Part shown: positions 45,351 through 54,343 of the stretch, piece after piece
Layout: each line of letters opens with the position of its first letter
Numbering within the stretch: the stretch's first letter is position 1
Assembly: GCA_027487835.1 (NCBI GenBank)
Contig: JAIYCU010000030.1
Location: 53,410 to 117,409 of the forward strand
DNA length: 64,000 bases
Source: Bacteroidota bacterium
Lineage (GTDB): Bacteria; Bacteroidota; Bacteroidia; UKL13-3
Reading direction: 5' to 3'
The notes under the pieces: model-generated
Database searches by the model: none
What the model was told of the DNA's origin: nothing
What the model saw: the letters and a program-made list of their open reading frames with translations, nothing else
Translations under genes and position numbers: made by a program

Positions 45351-45824
45351 ATGTTTGAGTTCGAATCCAGCATTGTTGAATTTCAAGGTACCTTCCGCAA
45401 TTACGCCCTTTTTATCCCCGCAGATATTTTAAGTAAACTGCCACAAAAAGGAAGGGTAAGAATGGAAGGTACCATGAATAACTATCCATTTAATTTAGCC
45501 ATTCAGAGTGGCAAAGAAGCAGGAAAGTTCTTTAGCATTAGCGCGCCATTTATGAAAAGCGCTAAACTTAAACCAAGACAGGTAGTAATTGTAAATTGTA
45601 AAATAGCCGATCCCGAAAAACTGGAGGTTCCTGAAGAATTTTCCGCTGCCTTAGAGCTGGATGAAATAGCCGCCAAAACTTACCATTCTTTTACCACTGG
45701 CATGAAAAGAAGCATTTTGCATTATATCACTTCTGCTAAATCCTCCGATACCAGAATCAAACGCGCCTTAGAATTAATGGAAAAGTTTAAATATGACCCC
45801 AATTATCTAAAGTATAGAAAGTAA
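45351..45824 (+). CDS. YdeI/OmpD-associated (OmdA-like) protein with DUF1905 domain
   Basis: A 157-residue cytoplasmic protein in two parts. Residues about 9-95 fit the DUF1905 beta-barrel ('GKVRMEG'-like 'GRVRMEGTMNNYPFNLAI', then 'FSISAPFMKSAKLKPRQVV'). The rest is the helical YdeI/OmdA tail ('TTGMKRSILHYITSAKSSDTRIKRALELME', about 119-148). Relatives are linked to bacteriocin or envelope-stress phenotypes, but their biochemical role is not established. It starts 14 bases after the GH97 gene and may be co-transcribed, without an obvious functional link. Confidence 0.8.
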   Translation: MFEFESSIVEFQGTFRNYALFIPADILSKLPQKGRVRMEGTMNNYPFNLAIQSGKEAGKFFSISAPFMKSAKLKPRQVVIVNCKIADPEKLEVPEEFSAALELDEIAAKTYHSFTTGMKRSILHYITSAKSSDTRIKRALELMEKFKYDPNYLKYRK

Positions 45825-45936
45825 TTATACTGTCTATTTCCCTACCCAACCCTAACCCATAAAATGGCATTTGGGGATAATTAGGTATCGGTCTGAACCA
45901 AAAGCAAAGTTAGTTTCGTTAGGTTTAAACAAAACT

Positions 45937-48900
45937 ATGCGAAGCTTAATGAAAAAGCCATTTCAAACAAAAGCAGCTGTTATTTTTAGAACAGAAGGCT
46001 ACTGGTTAAGTGCCAAGTTTCTTGTGCTCTTGTTACTTATTTTTTTATATGTGGGAAAAATAAAGGCCCAACAAACTCAAATTTATACGGACGAAATCAA
46101 GTTCTACAATCGGGGGATTGAGCTCTTTGAGAAGGAGAAATACGCAACCGCACAAAAACACTTTTCATGGTATCAACAAATTGCAAAAGACGATTTCAAT
46201 AAAATCAATGCTGCCTATTATGCTGCAGTTTGTGCCATGGAACTCTTTAATCCCGATGCTGAAAATGCACTGCAAAGCATCACTCAAAAATATCCACAGC
46301 ATCCAAAAGCCAAACTAGCCGTTTTTCAAATTGGAAAATTACACTACCGCAATAAAAACAATAAACTCGCTGTCAACTTTTTGGGTCAAACCGAAACCAA
46401 CTATTTAAGTGCTACAGACCTCAAAGAATACCATTTTATTTATGGGTACAGCCTCTTTAAAACCGACCAATTTGATGCGGCAAAAAAAGCATTTGCACCT
46501 ATAAAAGATGAGAAAAGCAAATACTATGATGCCACCAATTATTATTATGGATATGTATGCTATCGCTCTGGTGCTTTTGATGAAGCCCTGGAACACTTTG
46601 CTAGAATTAAATACCACAAAACCTTTGGCCCATTAGCAGCTGTATATGTATCACAAGTTTATTTTAGCAGGGCCCAATACCAAGAAGTAATTAACTATTG
46701 CGATACCATCAGAAATAAAGACGTAGCTAATGATGTAGCGGGTATGTTGGGGCAATCCTACTATATGTTGGGTAAATATGCAAACGCCATCCCGCATTTA
46801 GAACAATTTATGCAAGAAGCGCCTGTAGTGCCAAGTAATAACGACCATTACATGTTGGGCTATGCCTACACCCAAGACAAACAATTTGAAAAAGCAATTT
46901 CATCCTTTTTAAAAATTGAGGATAAGAAAGACTCGCTTAGTCCTTTTGTTTTATACCACCTTGGTATTTGCTTTTTACAAACCGCAAAAAAACCCCAAGC
47001 CTTAAGTGCTTTTGATAAATGTTACCAAGCAGATAGCAGCGGAATACTTGCGGGAACGAGTTTGTTTACGGCCGCAAAGTTGGCTGATGAACTAAATCTT
47101 CAAGGAAATGCCATGAATAAGTATGTTAAATACATCGACTTATTTGAAGAAGGCGAATTTGCAGAAGAAGCCAGAAGTAATTTAGGAAACCTTTTACTAA
47201 ATGCTAGAAATTACAGGGAAGCTATCAAAATTTTAGAAGGCATCAAACGCCCCGGCTTACAAGAGAAAACAATGATACAGCGGGTAAATTATTATAGGGC
47301 TGAAGAATTATACCTCAACAGCAATTTTAAAGAAGCGGCTGATTTATTTGCAAAAGCAGCAGAACCCAATTTCGACCCAAAAATAAAAGGCTTGGCAAAT
47401 TTTTGGCTGGCTGAAATGGCCTATAAAGATTTACAATACCAAAATAGCATTGACAAGCTTAAAGTGTTTCAAGGAAACAAAGAAATAGTAAGCACACGCT
47501 TCTACCCTATTTCATTTTATAATCTTGGTTATGCACATTTAAAATTAAATCAATACGAAAAAGCAATTGCTGCTTTTGCTTCATATGCAGAATTAGATAA
47601 AACGGCAGTTAACCCAGAAATGTATACAGACGCGGTTGTGCGCACTGCCGACTGCTACTTTGCGGATAGAAAATATCCTAAAGCAATTCAATATTACCAA
47701 CTGTTGCTCGATAAACAACTAGCTGGTGGTGATTATGCCATGTTTCAACAAGCCCTTATTTATGGCGTAATTGATAATAATACAGAAAAGATTAATAAAC
47801 TTAAAACGCTGGAAAAAACGTATCCAAAATCACCTTATATAGACGATGCAGTTTATGAGTTAGCTGATATCTATCTTAAATCTGAAGACTATGCAAAGGC
47901 GGTTCAATCTTTTGATAATATTCTTAAAAATTACCCTCGCTCTGCTTACCTTAGAAAGTCGATGCTAAACAAAGGTTTGGCCTTGTTTAATCTTAAAAAA
48001 GACGAAGAAGCCTTACAGATTATTAAAGAACTCATCACCAATTATCCTAATACAGAAGAAGCACGTTCTGCCTTACCGCTTGTTCAAAACATTTTAGTAA
48101 ATCAAGGCAATGGCGAAGCGTATTTAGACTTTATTAAAGTACTTCCTAATATCGTAATTTCTGCTTCTACACAAGATTCTTTAAGTTACGAATCTGCCTT
48201 TAACCTTTATCAGAAATCCAATTTTGAAAAGGCAAGCAAAGGCTTTGGTTCTTATATTAATAAATTTCCAGGTGGTTATTTTATTACCAAAGCCAACTAT
48301 TATAAAGCAGAAAGTGATTACCAACTTAAAAAGTACGACGACGCACTTATTTGTTATGAATACATTGCCAACTCTTTAAGAAGCGAGTTCTCTGAACGCA
48401 GCACCAGACAAGCCGCAGTACTCAACTTTGTTCGAAAAAACTATGATAAAGCCTTTGAATATTATGGTGCCTTAGAAAGAATCTCAAGCAATAAAGACAA
48501 CTTACAACTTGCCTTACTTGGACAAATGAGAGCTTGCTCCATCCAAGGAAAAATAGATTCGGCTGCCACTGCATCATACAAATACTTAGGTTCAAGCATC
48601 GCTCAAAAAGAAGGCTCCATTGAAGCGCAAACCAATTTGGGCAGGTATTTTATGAAGCATGAAAAAACAGACTCTGCCCTTATTGCTTTTAATGCGGTAC
48701 TTAAAGAAACCAAAAACATTTATGGAGCAGAAGCTAAATACAATGTTGCTTTGATCCAATACTTTAAAAAAGAGTATAAGAATTGCCAAAAAACAATCTT
48801 TGAACTCAATGATAAATTTGGCGCATTTGAACAATGGGTGGTAAAAGGATTTGTTTTACTTGCTGATACTTATGTAGCGCAACAAGACTATTTTCAAGCC

Positions 48901-49056
48901 AAGGCAACTTTACAAAGCATCTTAGAAAACTACGATGGTGCAGAGATTGTCAATGCCTGTAAAATAAAAATTGCAGAGATTGAGATTCTAGAAAAGTCTC
49001 AAAAATCCGAATCGAAAAAACAAATTGAACAACGTATTAAATCCACAGAAAAATAA
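45937..49056 (+). CDS. Large TPR protein exported to the periplasm/outer membrane
   Basis: A protein of 1039 residues from the ATG at 45937; an upstream TTG (45871) and a downstream ATG (45949) are alternatives. A hydrophobic signal or anchor segment ('FLVLLLLIFLYVGKIKAQ') ends near residue 45. The rest is a nearly continuous series of tetratricopeptide-type helical pairs, easily seen where A-x-x-x-Y/F-x-x-G/A-Y/Y patterns recur, for example 'KYATAQKHFSWY', 'KYANAIPHLEQF', 'QYEKAIAAFASY', 'DYAKAVQSFDNIL'. It is a scaffold for protein contacts. Only 3 bases separate it from the barrel gene downstream, so the two likely form a periplasm-to-outer-membrane complex. The process served is unknown; the next gene is murA, hinting at cell-wall or envelope work. 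Confidence 0.82.
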   Translation: MRSLMKKPFQTKAAVIFRTEGYWLSAKFLVLLLLIFLYVGKIKAQQTQIYTDEIKFYNRGIELFEKEKYATAQKHFSWYQQIAKDDFNKINAAYYAAVCAMELFNPDAENALQSITQKYPQHPKAKLAVFQIGKLHYRNKNNKLAVNFLGQTETNYLSATDLKEYHFIYGYSLFKTDQFDAAKKAFAPIKDEKSKYYDATNYYYGYVCYRSGAFDEALEHFARIKYHKTFGPLAAVYVSQVYFSRAQYQEVINYCDTIRNKDVANDVAGMLGQSYYMLGKYANAIPHLEQFMQEAPVVPSNNDHYMLGYAYTQDKQFEKAISSFLKIEDKKDSLSPFVLYHLGICFLQTAKKPQALSAFDKCYQADSSGILAGTSLFTAAKLADELNLQGNAMNKYVKYIDLFEEGEFAEEARSNLGNLLLNARNYREAIKILEGIKRPGLQEKTMIQRVNYYRAEELYLNSNFKEAADLFAKAAEPNFDPKIKGLANFWLAEMAYKDLQYQNSIDKLKVFQGNKEIVSTRFYPISFYNLGYAHLKLNQYEKAIAAFASYAELDKTAVNPEMYTDAVVRTADCYFADRKYPKAIQYYQLLLDKQLAGGDYAMFQQALIYGVIDNNTEKINKLKTLEKTYPKSPYIDDAVYELADIYLKSEDYAKAVQSFDNILKNYPRSAYLRKSMLNKGLALFNLKKDEEALQIIKELITNYPNTEEARSALPLVQNILVNQGNGEAYLDFIKVLPNIVISASTQDSLSYESAFNLYQKSNFEKASKGFGSYINKFPGGYFITKANYYKAESDYQLKKYDDALICYEYIANSLRSEFSERSTRQAAVLNFVRKNYDKAFEYYGALERISSNKDNLQLALLGQMRACSIQGKIDSAATASYKYLGSSIAQKEGSIEAQTNLGRYFMKHEKTDSALIAFNAVLKETKNIYGAEAKYNVALIQYFKKEYKNCQKTIFELNDKFGAFEQWVVKGFVLLADTYVAQQDYFQAKATLQSILENYDGAEIVNACKIKIAEIEILEKSQKSESKKQIEQRIKSTEK

Positions 49057-49059
49057 GTT

Positions 49060-50721
49060 ATGCTGAATCAAACCTTTCATAAAGTAAGCTTTGTGGCCAT
49101 ACTTAGCTTCCTAAGCACCCTTGCTTTTGCACAGCAAAATGACAGCCTATTGAGAGATAATGTGATTGATGTGGTGAAAACCTTCCAACCTATCTTATCA
49201 GAAGCAATCAGAATTCCAGTTCAACCCAACCCAGAAAAACCAGAAATTAAAAAGCCAGATTTTAACTATACCATCCAAGACCAAAACTTAAAGGTTAATA
49301 CCACAATTTACACCATTAAGCCCCTTTCAGTTGGTACCATGTTATTACCCAAGCTTAAAAATAATTATGTGAAATTTGGGGCAGGTAATTATAATATGCC
49401 TTTGGCTGAAGTGTATATTGGATCAGTAAGAAACAAACAATACCAAGCAGGCTTTTTTGCTAAACATCATTCTGCAAATGGCAATGATGCCTTTAGTAAT
49501 TTCTCAAACAATACAGCATATGCTTTCGGCAAAAAATTTATTAAAAAAGGGGTAATTGGAGCCGATGTATATTATCATAGAAATGCCGTTTTTCTTTACG
49601 GCGAACCCAATGATAAACGTCAGCTAAACTATGAACCTAAATTAGTTTATAATATCTATGACCTCAAAACGTATTATCAAAATTTTGGTTCAGACAGTAA
49701 TAACTTAAGCTATAGCGCAGCACTAAATTATTATCACTTTAATAACCCAGGCACCATTTCCGAAAATGATGTCCAACTAAAAGCACGCGTTAGCAAAACG
49801 GGTGGTGAATTGCCTTTTGAAGTGGATGCTTCTTTACGCATAAACAATAATGCTATTAATCAACCTTTGGCTGCAGAAGCCTTAACTTTTAAAAGGGTAT
49901 TTTTCGACCTAAACCCGCAAATCTTTATGAGCGGTGAATCCTTTTACTTGAAGGGCGGAATGAATGCGAGCATATTCTCCGACTCTACTGGGGCAAAAGC
50001 TTATATTTTCCCAAAGGCAGAAGGCGGCTTTCACCTAATTCCTAAAAAAATTACCGTCTTAGCTGGATTCAGAGGAAATCTTCAACCCAATACCTACAGA
50101 AGTATTGTGGCAGAAAACCCGTTTGCTACCCAAATTAGTTTGTTTAACACCATTAATCGATTTGAAATTTATGGGGGCTTTAAAGGCGAAATTGGACCCC
50201 AAACGGCTTTTCATTTATTGAGCTCAAGTGCCAAAATTGAAAATATGTTGTTTTATGCACACGACTCTTTAAATGCAAATCAAATCACAGCTTTTGAAGC
50301 CACAAAATCTCGCTTAATTACCTTAAAAGCTGGCATCACCCATCAATGGGGTGAAAAATGGAGAACAGGTTTGCAAATTGGGGTATATAATTATGAGCTC
50401 GATTCATTTAAACATGCGTATACCCGCCCAAATTTTGAGTTAAAGTTTAATACAAATTATAATATTGGCGATAAATTTCTATTGAAATTAGACATCTTCC
50501 ATTGGGGCGAAAGATATGGTAGTAGCATAGCTAACCTAGCACAAACCGATGTTAAAATGCCAGCCTTTACTGATGTAAATTTCGGCATCGACTATCGTTA
50601 TAACAAAAACTTTTCTGCATTTTTACAACTCAATAACTTAACCAATAACCGCTACCAAAGATTCTTTGCATACCCAGTTTATGGCTTCAATCTTTTAGGT
50701 GGTTTCACTTTTACATTTTAA
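49060..50721 (+). CDS. TonB-receptor-like outer-membrane beta-barrel without plug
   Basis: A 553-residue protein with signal peptide (to about residue 25, LAFAQ). The N-terminus has a conserved-looking segment 'DVVKTFQPILSEAIRI' (about 36-51) followed by a Pro/Lys-rich stretch, then about 16 or more amphipathic strands closing with aromatic residues ('GFNLLGGFTFTF'), like the barrel half of TonB-dependent receptors. No plug domain or carboxypeptidase-like domain is present. The ORF directly follows the TPR gene (3 bases), making a probable functional pair. I cannot name the function. Porin, TPR-docked assembly factor and surface receptor are all open. Confidence 0.75.
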   Translation: MLNQTFHKVSFVAILSFLSTLAFAQQNDSLLRDNVIDVVKTFQPILSEAIRIPVQPNPEKPEIKKPDFNYTIQDQNLKVNTTIYTIKPLSVGTMLLPKLKNNYVKFGAGNYNMPLAEVYIGSVRNKQYQAGFFAKHHSANGNDAFSNFSNNTAYAFGKKFIKKGVIGADVYYHRNAVFLYGEPNDKRQLNYEPKLVYNIYDLKTYYQNFGSDSNNLSYSAALNYYHFNNPGTISENDVQLKARVSKTGGELPFEVDASLRINNNAINQPLAAEALTFKRVFFDLNPQIFMSGESFYLKGGMNASIFSDSTGAKAYIFPKAEGGFHLIPKKITVLAGFRGNLQPNTYRSIVAENPFATQISLFNTINRFEIYGGFKGEIGPQTAFHLLSSSAKIENMLFYAHDSLNANQITAFEATKSRLITLKAGITHQWGEKWRTGLQIGVYNYELDSFKHAYTRPNFELKFNTNYNIGDKFLLKLDIFHWGERYGSSIANLAQTDVKMPAFTDVNFGIDYRYNKNFSAFLQLNNLTNNRYQRFFAYPVYGFNLLGGFTFTF

Positions 50722-50739
50722 TAAACAATTACGAAGAAC

Positions 50740-52047
50740 ATGGGTTCATTTATAGTTAAAGGCGGCAAACAACTCAAAGGCGAAATAGTACCGCAAGGTG
50801 CAAAAAACGAAGCCTTACAAATTTTATCGGCAGTATTACTTACCAAAGAATGGGTAGAAATTTCTAATATCCCAAATATTAGAGATGTCATGAAGCTCAT
50901 TGAACTGTTAGGTGATTTAGGGGTTGAAGTAAAAAAGATTAACGAAGATACATACTCCTTTAAAGCAGATAATGTAAACTTAGATTACCTTCTAAGCGAT
51001 TCATTTAAACAAAAAGGGGCCAGCCTTCGCGGCTCAATTATGATTATTGGCCCCTTGCTAGCTCGATTTGGCCTAGCCTATATTCCAGAACCTGGTGGTG
51101 ATAAAATTGGTAGACGACCTGTAGATACCCACTTACGTGGTTTTCAGAACCTAGGTGCAACCTTTGAGCACTTGCATCACGAAAGGTTCTATAAAATAAA
51201 CGGAAAGGACCTGAAAGGTACGTACATGCAATTGGATGAAGCCTCGGTAACCGGAACGGCAAACATCTTAATGGCAGCTACACTCACCAAAGGAACTACT
51301 TCTATTTACAATGCAGCCTGCGAGCCATATATCCAACAATTGTGCAAGATGCTCATCAGTATGGGCGCTAAAATTTCAGGAGTTGGGTCGAACCTACTCA
51401 TTGTTGAAGGTGTAACTGAACTTGGCGGTTGCCAGCATCGCATGTTGCCAGATATGATTGAAATAGGTAGCTTTATTGGCCTTGCAGCCGCTACCAATTC
51501 TGATATTACCATCAAAAACTGCGCGATTGAACATTTAGGCATCATCCCTAAAATTTTCCAAAGAATGGGCATTAAATTAGAAATAAATGGAGATGACATT
51601 CGCATTCCGCAGCAAGACTCCTATGAAATTGATACCCTCATCGACGGTTCAACACTTACTATTAAAGACGGGATTTGGCCTGCTTTTACGCCTGATTTAA
51701 TTTCAATTGCCTTAGTTACCGCCACACAAGCCAAAGGAAGTGTGCTTATTCACCAATGGATGTTTGAAAGCAGATTATTCTTTGTAGACAACCTAATAGA
51801 CATGGGTGCAAGAATTATTCTTTGTGATCCACACAGAGCAGTAGTGATTGGTTCAAACCGAGAAACCAAACTGCGCGCCATTACCATGTCGAGTCCCGAT
51901 ATTAGAGCCGGTGTTGCCATGCTTATTGCAGCCCTTGCAGCAAATGGCACCAGTACCATTCATAACATCGAACAAATAGATAGAGGCTACCAAAATATTG
52001 ACAGCCGCCTAAGTGCATTGGGTGCAGAGATAACCAGGGTTCCTTAA
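50740..52047 (+). CDS. murA: UDP-N-acetylglucosamine 1-carboxyvinyltransferase (MurA), Cys-to-Asp variant
   Basis: A 435-residue cytoplasmic enzyme that transfers enolpyruvate from PEP to UDP-GlcNAc, the first committed step of peptidoglycan synthesis. The N-terminus 'GGKQLKGEIVPQGAKNEAL' carries the substrate Lys-Asn pair (about residues 22-23). 'LRGSIMIIGPLLARFG' (about 97-112) and the C-terminal 'IDRGYQNIDSRLSALGA' match the family throughout. The catalytic-loop position held by Cys115 in E. coli is Asp121 here ('EPGGDKIGRRPVDTH'). This substitution is known to keep activity and give fosfomycin insensitivity. The gene follows the barrel gene by 18 bases and overlaps the next gene as TAATG. 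Confidence 0.96.
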   Translation: MGSFIVKGGKQLKGEIVPQGAKNEALQILSAVLLTKEWVEISNIPNIRDVMKLIELLGDLGVEVKKINEDTYSFKADNVNLDYLLSDSFKQKGASLRGSIMIIGPLLARFGLAYIPEPGGDKIGRRPVDTHLRGFQNLGATFEHLHHERFYKINGKDLKGTYMQLDEASVTGTANILMAATLTKGTTSIYNAACEPYIQQLCKMLISMGAKISGVGSNLLIVEGVTELGGCQHRMLPDMIEIGSFIGLAAATNSDITIKNCAIEHLGIIPKIFQRMGIKLEINGDDIRIPQQDSYEIDTLIDGSTLTIKDGIWPAFTPDLISIALVTATQAKGSVLIHQWMFESRLFFVDNLIDMGARIILCDPHRAVVIGSNRETKLRAITMSSPDIRAGVAMLIAALAANGTSTIHNIEQIDRGYQNIDSRLSALGAEITRVP

Positions 52048-52544
52048 TGAAGAAATTACTCTTAATTTTCTTTGTAATTTTTGCCCATTGCTTATGGGCT
52101 CAAAAGCCTTTTGAAGTGGGTGATACCCTCCCCGATTTCAGTTTTCAAGGTCAATTTACTAGAAGTTATACCTTATCGCAATTTAAAGGCTCTTATATTT
52201 TAGTGCACGCCTGGGCTAGCTGGAATGAAGAAAGCAGAAAAATGCAACGCAGCTTTATCGACCCTTTCATTAAATACAAAGACAAACGATTTAGCAATGG
52301 CAGAAGGTTTAATATCATCAGTATAAGCATTGACCAGAACCTCAGACTTTGGGAACTCGCCCTTAAAAAAGATAACCTGCCTTGGAAAAATAATGTATGT
52401 GAAACCCAAATTTGGAGCTCCCCACTGCTTAAACAATTGCGCATTGCTTCTATTCCATGCAATTATTTGGTTGACCCAAATGGCCTTATTGTGAAAGTGA
52501 ATTTGGAAGCAGAAGAGTTGGACCAATACTTAAGAATTCACTAG
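52047..52544 (+). CDS. Thioredoxin-fold (TlpA/AhpC-like) periplasmic protein lacking the CxxC
   Basis: A 165-residue protein with a signal peptide (MKKLLLIFFVIFAHCLWAQ). It has the redoxin core: 'GDTLPDFSFQG' (about 25-35), the strand 'SYILVHAWASWNEES' (about 49-63), 'ISISIDQN' (about 91-98) and the cis-Pro loop 'IASIPCNYLVDPNG' (about 133-146). Where TlpA-like proteins have WCxxC, this one reads WNEES, so both redox Cys are missing. Two other Cys, in 'NNVCETQ' and 'IPCNY', remain. It cannot do normal thiol-disulfide exchange. A binding or structural role is inferred. Its ATG overlaps the murA stop (TAATG). Confidence 0.8.
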   Translation: MKKLLLIFFVIFAHCLWAQKPFEVGDTLPDFSFQGQFTRSYTLSQFKGSYILVHAWASWNEESRKMQRSFIDPFIKYKDKRFSNGRRFNIISISIDQNLRLWELALKKDNLPWKNNVCETQIWSSPLLKQLRIASIPCNYLVDPNGLIVKVNLEAEELDQYLRIH

Positions 52545-52584
52545 TGTCAGTATGTCACAACCCGCAGGAATGGCAATAATTTTG
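52545..52584 (+). promoter_or_regulatory. Predicted grpE-dnaJ promoter with TGTCA direct repeat
   Basis: Two copies of TGTCA (52545-52549 and 52553-52557) repeat with an 8-base period. Exactly 19 bases after the second copy lies TAATTTTG (52577-52584), a full match to the Bacteroidota -7 box. The repeat therefore takes the place of the usual TTTG -33 element, suggesting a dedicated sigma factor or regulator for this chaperone pair. The start codon is 25 bases further on. Inference from spacing only. Confidence 0.5.
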
Positions 52585-52609
52585 AACCATGACTTGCAAA
52601 AATTGACGC

Positions 52610-53182
52610 ATGGAAAATAATAAAGAACATCAATCAGAAGAAATGGAATTTAAAGCCGATAATACCCACATCGAAGAGGAGTTGAAAGCAGTTGCAGATG
52701 AACTAGAAAACCATGAGCCATTAACAACTCAAGGCGAAACTGTCAGTGAAACAGAACAACTGAAAGCCGAATTGGCAGCCACACAAGAAAAATATTTGCG
52801 CTTATATTCTGAATTTGAAAACTTCAGACGTCGCACCACCAAAGAAAGAGCTGATTTGTTTAAATCAGCCAACCAAGAAGTCATGATTTCACTAATTCCA
52901 GTTTTGGATGATTTTGAAAGAGCCCTGGCTGCCATGTCAGCAGAATCTGATAAAAAAGGAATTGAATTGATTTATAATAAACTAAAAAGCAACCTCACAC
53001 AAAAAGGACTTAAGGAAATGGAAGCTAAGGGATTGGCGTTTGATCCAGATTTTCATGAAGCCATCACCAAAATCCCAGGAATGGGGGAAGAAATGAAGGA
53101 TAAAGTGGTAGATGTACTTGAGAAGGGTTACTTCTTAGGAGATAAGGTAATTAGATTTGCAAAAGTTGTGATTGGAGAATAA
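52610..53182 (+). CDS. grpE: Nucleotide exchange factor GrpE
   Basis: A 190-residue cytoplasmic co-chaperone that releases ADP from DnaK. The N-terminus is acidic and disordered or coiled (about residues 1-55). The long dimerising helix follows ('LAATQEKYLRLYSEFENFRRRTTKE', split about 55-80), then the four-helix bundle ('LIPVLDDFERAL') and the C-terminal beta-wing ending with the signature 'VIRFAKVVIG' (about 180-189). The gene is followed after 3 bases by dnaJ. No dnaK or hrcA is in the window. Confidence 0.96.
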   Translation: MENNKEHQSEEMEFKADNTHIEEELKAVADELENHEPLTTQGETVSETEQLKAELAATQEKYLRLYSEFENFRRRTTKERADLFKSANQEVMISLIPVLDDFERALAAMSAESDKKGIELIYNKLKSNLTQKGLKEMEAKGLAFDPDFHEAITKIPGMGEEMKDKVVDVLEKGYFLGDKVIRFAKVVIGE

Positions 53183-53185
53183 AGC

Positions 53186-54343
53186 ATGGCCAAAAGAGAT
53201 TATTACGAAATTTTAGGGGTAAGTAAAAATGCCTCAGCTGATGAAATAAAGAAGGCTTATCGCCAAATGGCCATTAAGTTTCACCCAGATAAAAACCCTG
53301 GAAACAAAGAGGCTGAAGATAAATTTAAAGAAGCTGCTGAGGCCTATGAAGTGCTAAGCAATAACGAAAAGAAAGCACGCTACGATAGGTTTGGACATCA
53401 AGGTATGGGTGGTGCTTCTGGTGGCGGACAAGGCGGCATGAACATGGATGATATCTTTAGCCAATTTGGAGATGTTTTTGGTGACGGAAATCCATTTGAA
53501 TCATTTTTTGGCGGAAGCGGTAGACGCGGTGGTGGCGGCGGACGCAGACAACGTGTAGGAACAAACCTTAGGGTAAAAGTAAAACTCACCCTTGAGGAGA
53601 TTGCCAAAGGCGTTGAGAAAAAATTAAAAGTAAATAAACAAGTTGCTTGCTCAACCTGTAATGGGAACGGCGCAAAAGATAAATCTTCTTTTAAAAATTG
53701 CGGAACATGCGGCGGCGCAGGTCAAGTAAGAAAAGTTACCAATACCTTTCTTGGTCAAATGGCAACAACCGCAACTTGCCCAACTTGTAATGGAGAAGGA
53801 AATGTAATTACTAATAATTGCGGCAGCTGCAGAGGAACAGGCAGAATGGACGGCGAAGAAGTAATTACCGTTAATATTCCAGCCGGGGTTGCAGATGGCA
53901 TGCAACTTTCAATGAGTGGCAAAGGGAATGCGCCAGAACGTGGTGGAATTCCTGGCGACTTAATCATCCTCATTGAAGAGATTGAAGACCCAATCCTAAA
54001 AAGAGATGGCAATAATATCATTTACGATTTATACCTAAACTTTGCCGATGCAACGCTTGGAACTCAAGTTGAAATCCCTACCGTTAGCGGTAAAGTGAAA
54101 CTTAAAATTGATGCAGGCACTCAGCCAGGTAAAATACTAAGGCTAAGAGGCAAAGGCTTGCCAGAACTAAATTCTGGTTATACTGGCGACCAACTAGTGC
54201 AAGTAAATGTTTGGACACCAAAGAAACTAACGAACGAAGAAAAAGCAATTCTTGAAAAGCTTAGAACCGCAGAGAACTTTATGCCTAAGCCAGAAAAAGG
54301 CGACCAAGGTTTCTTTGATAGAATGAAAGAATTCTTTACTTAA
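53186..54343 (+). CDS. dnaJ: Chaperone DnaJ (class I J-domain protein)
   Basis: A 385-residue full-length DnaJ that delivers unfolded substrates to DnaK and stimulates its ATPase. The J domain (about residues 3-70) holds the HPD motif in 'FHPDKNPGN'. A Gly/Phe-rich linker follows (about 73-125, with 'GGGGGR'). The four zinc-binding CxxCxGxG repeats are [24 protein letters not shown] and CGSCRGTG (about 155-215). The C-terminal substrate-binding domains end in '[10 protein letters not shown]'. It forms an operon with grpE and converges with the barrel-protein gene, overlapping it by 8 bases (54336-54343). Confidence 0.97.
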   Translation: MAKRDYYEILGVSKNASADEIKKAYRQMAIKFHPDKNPGNKEAEDKFKEAAEAYEVLSNNEKKARYDRFGHQGMGGASGGGQGGMNMDDIFSQFGDVFGDGNPFESFFGGSGRRGGGGGRRQRVGTNLRVKVKLTLEEIAKGVEKKLKVNKQVACSTCNGNGAKDKSSFKNCGTCGGAGQVRKVTNTFLGQMATTATCPTCNGEGNVITNNCGSCRGTGRMDGEEVITVNIPAGVADGMQLSMSGKGNAPERGGIPGDLIILIEEIEDPILKRDGNNIIYDLYLNFADATLGTQVEIPTVSGKVKLKIDAGTQPGKILRLRGKGLPELNSGYTGDQLVQVNVWTPKKLTNEEKAILEKLRTAENFMPKPEKGDQGFFDRMKEFFT

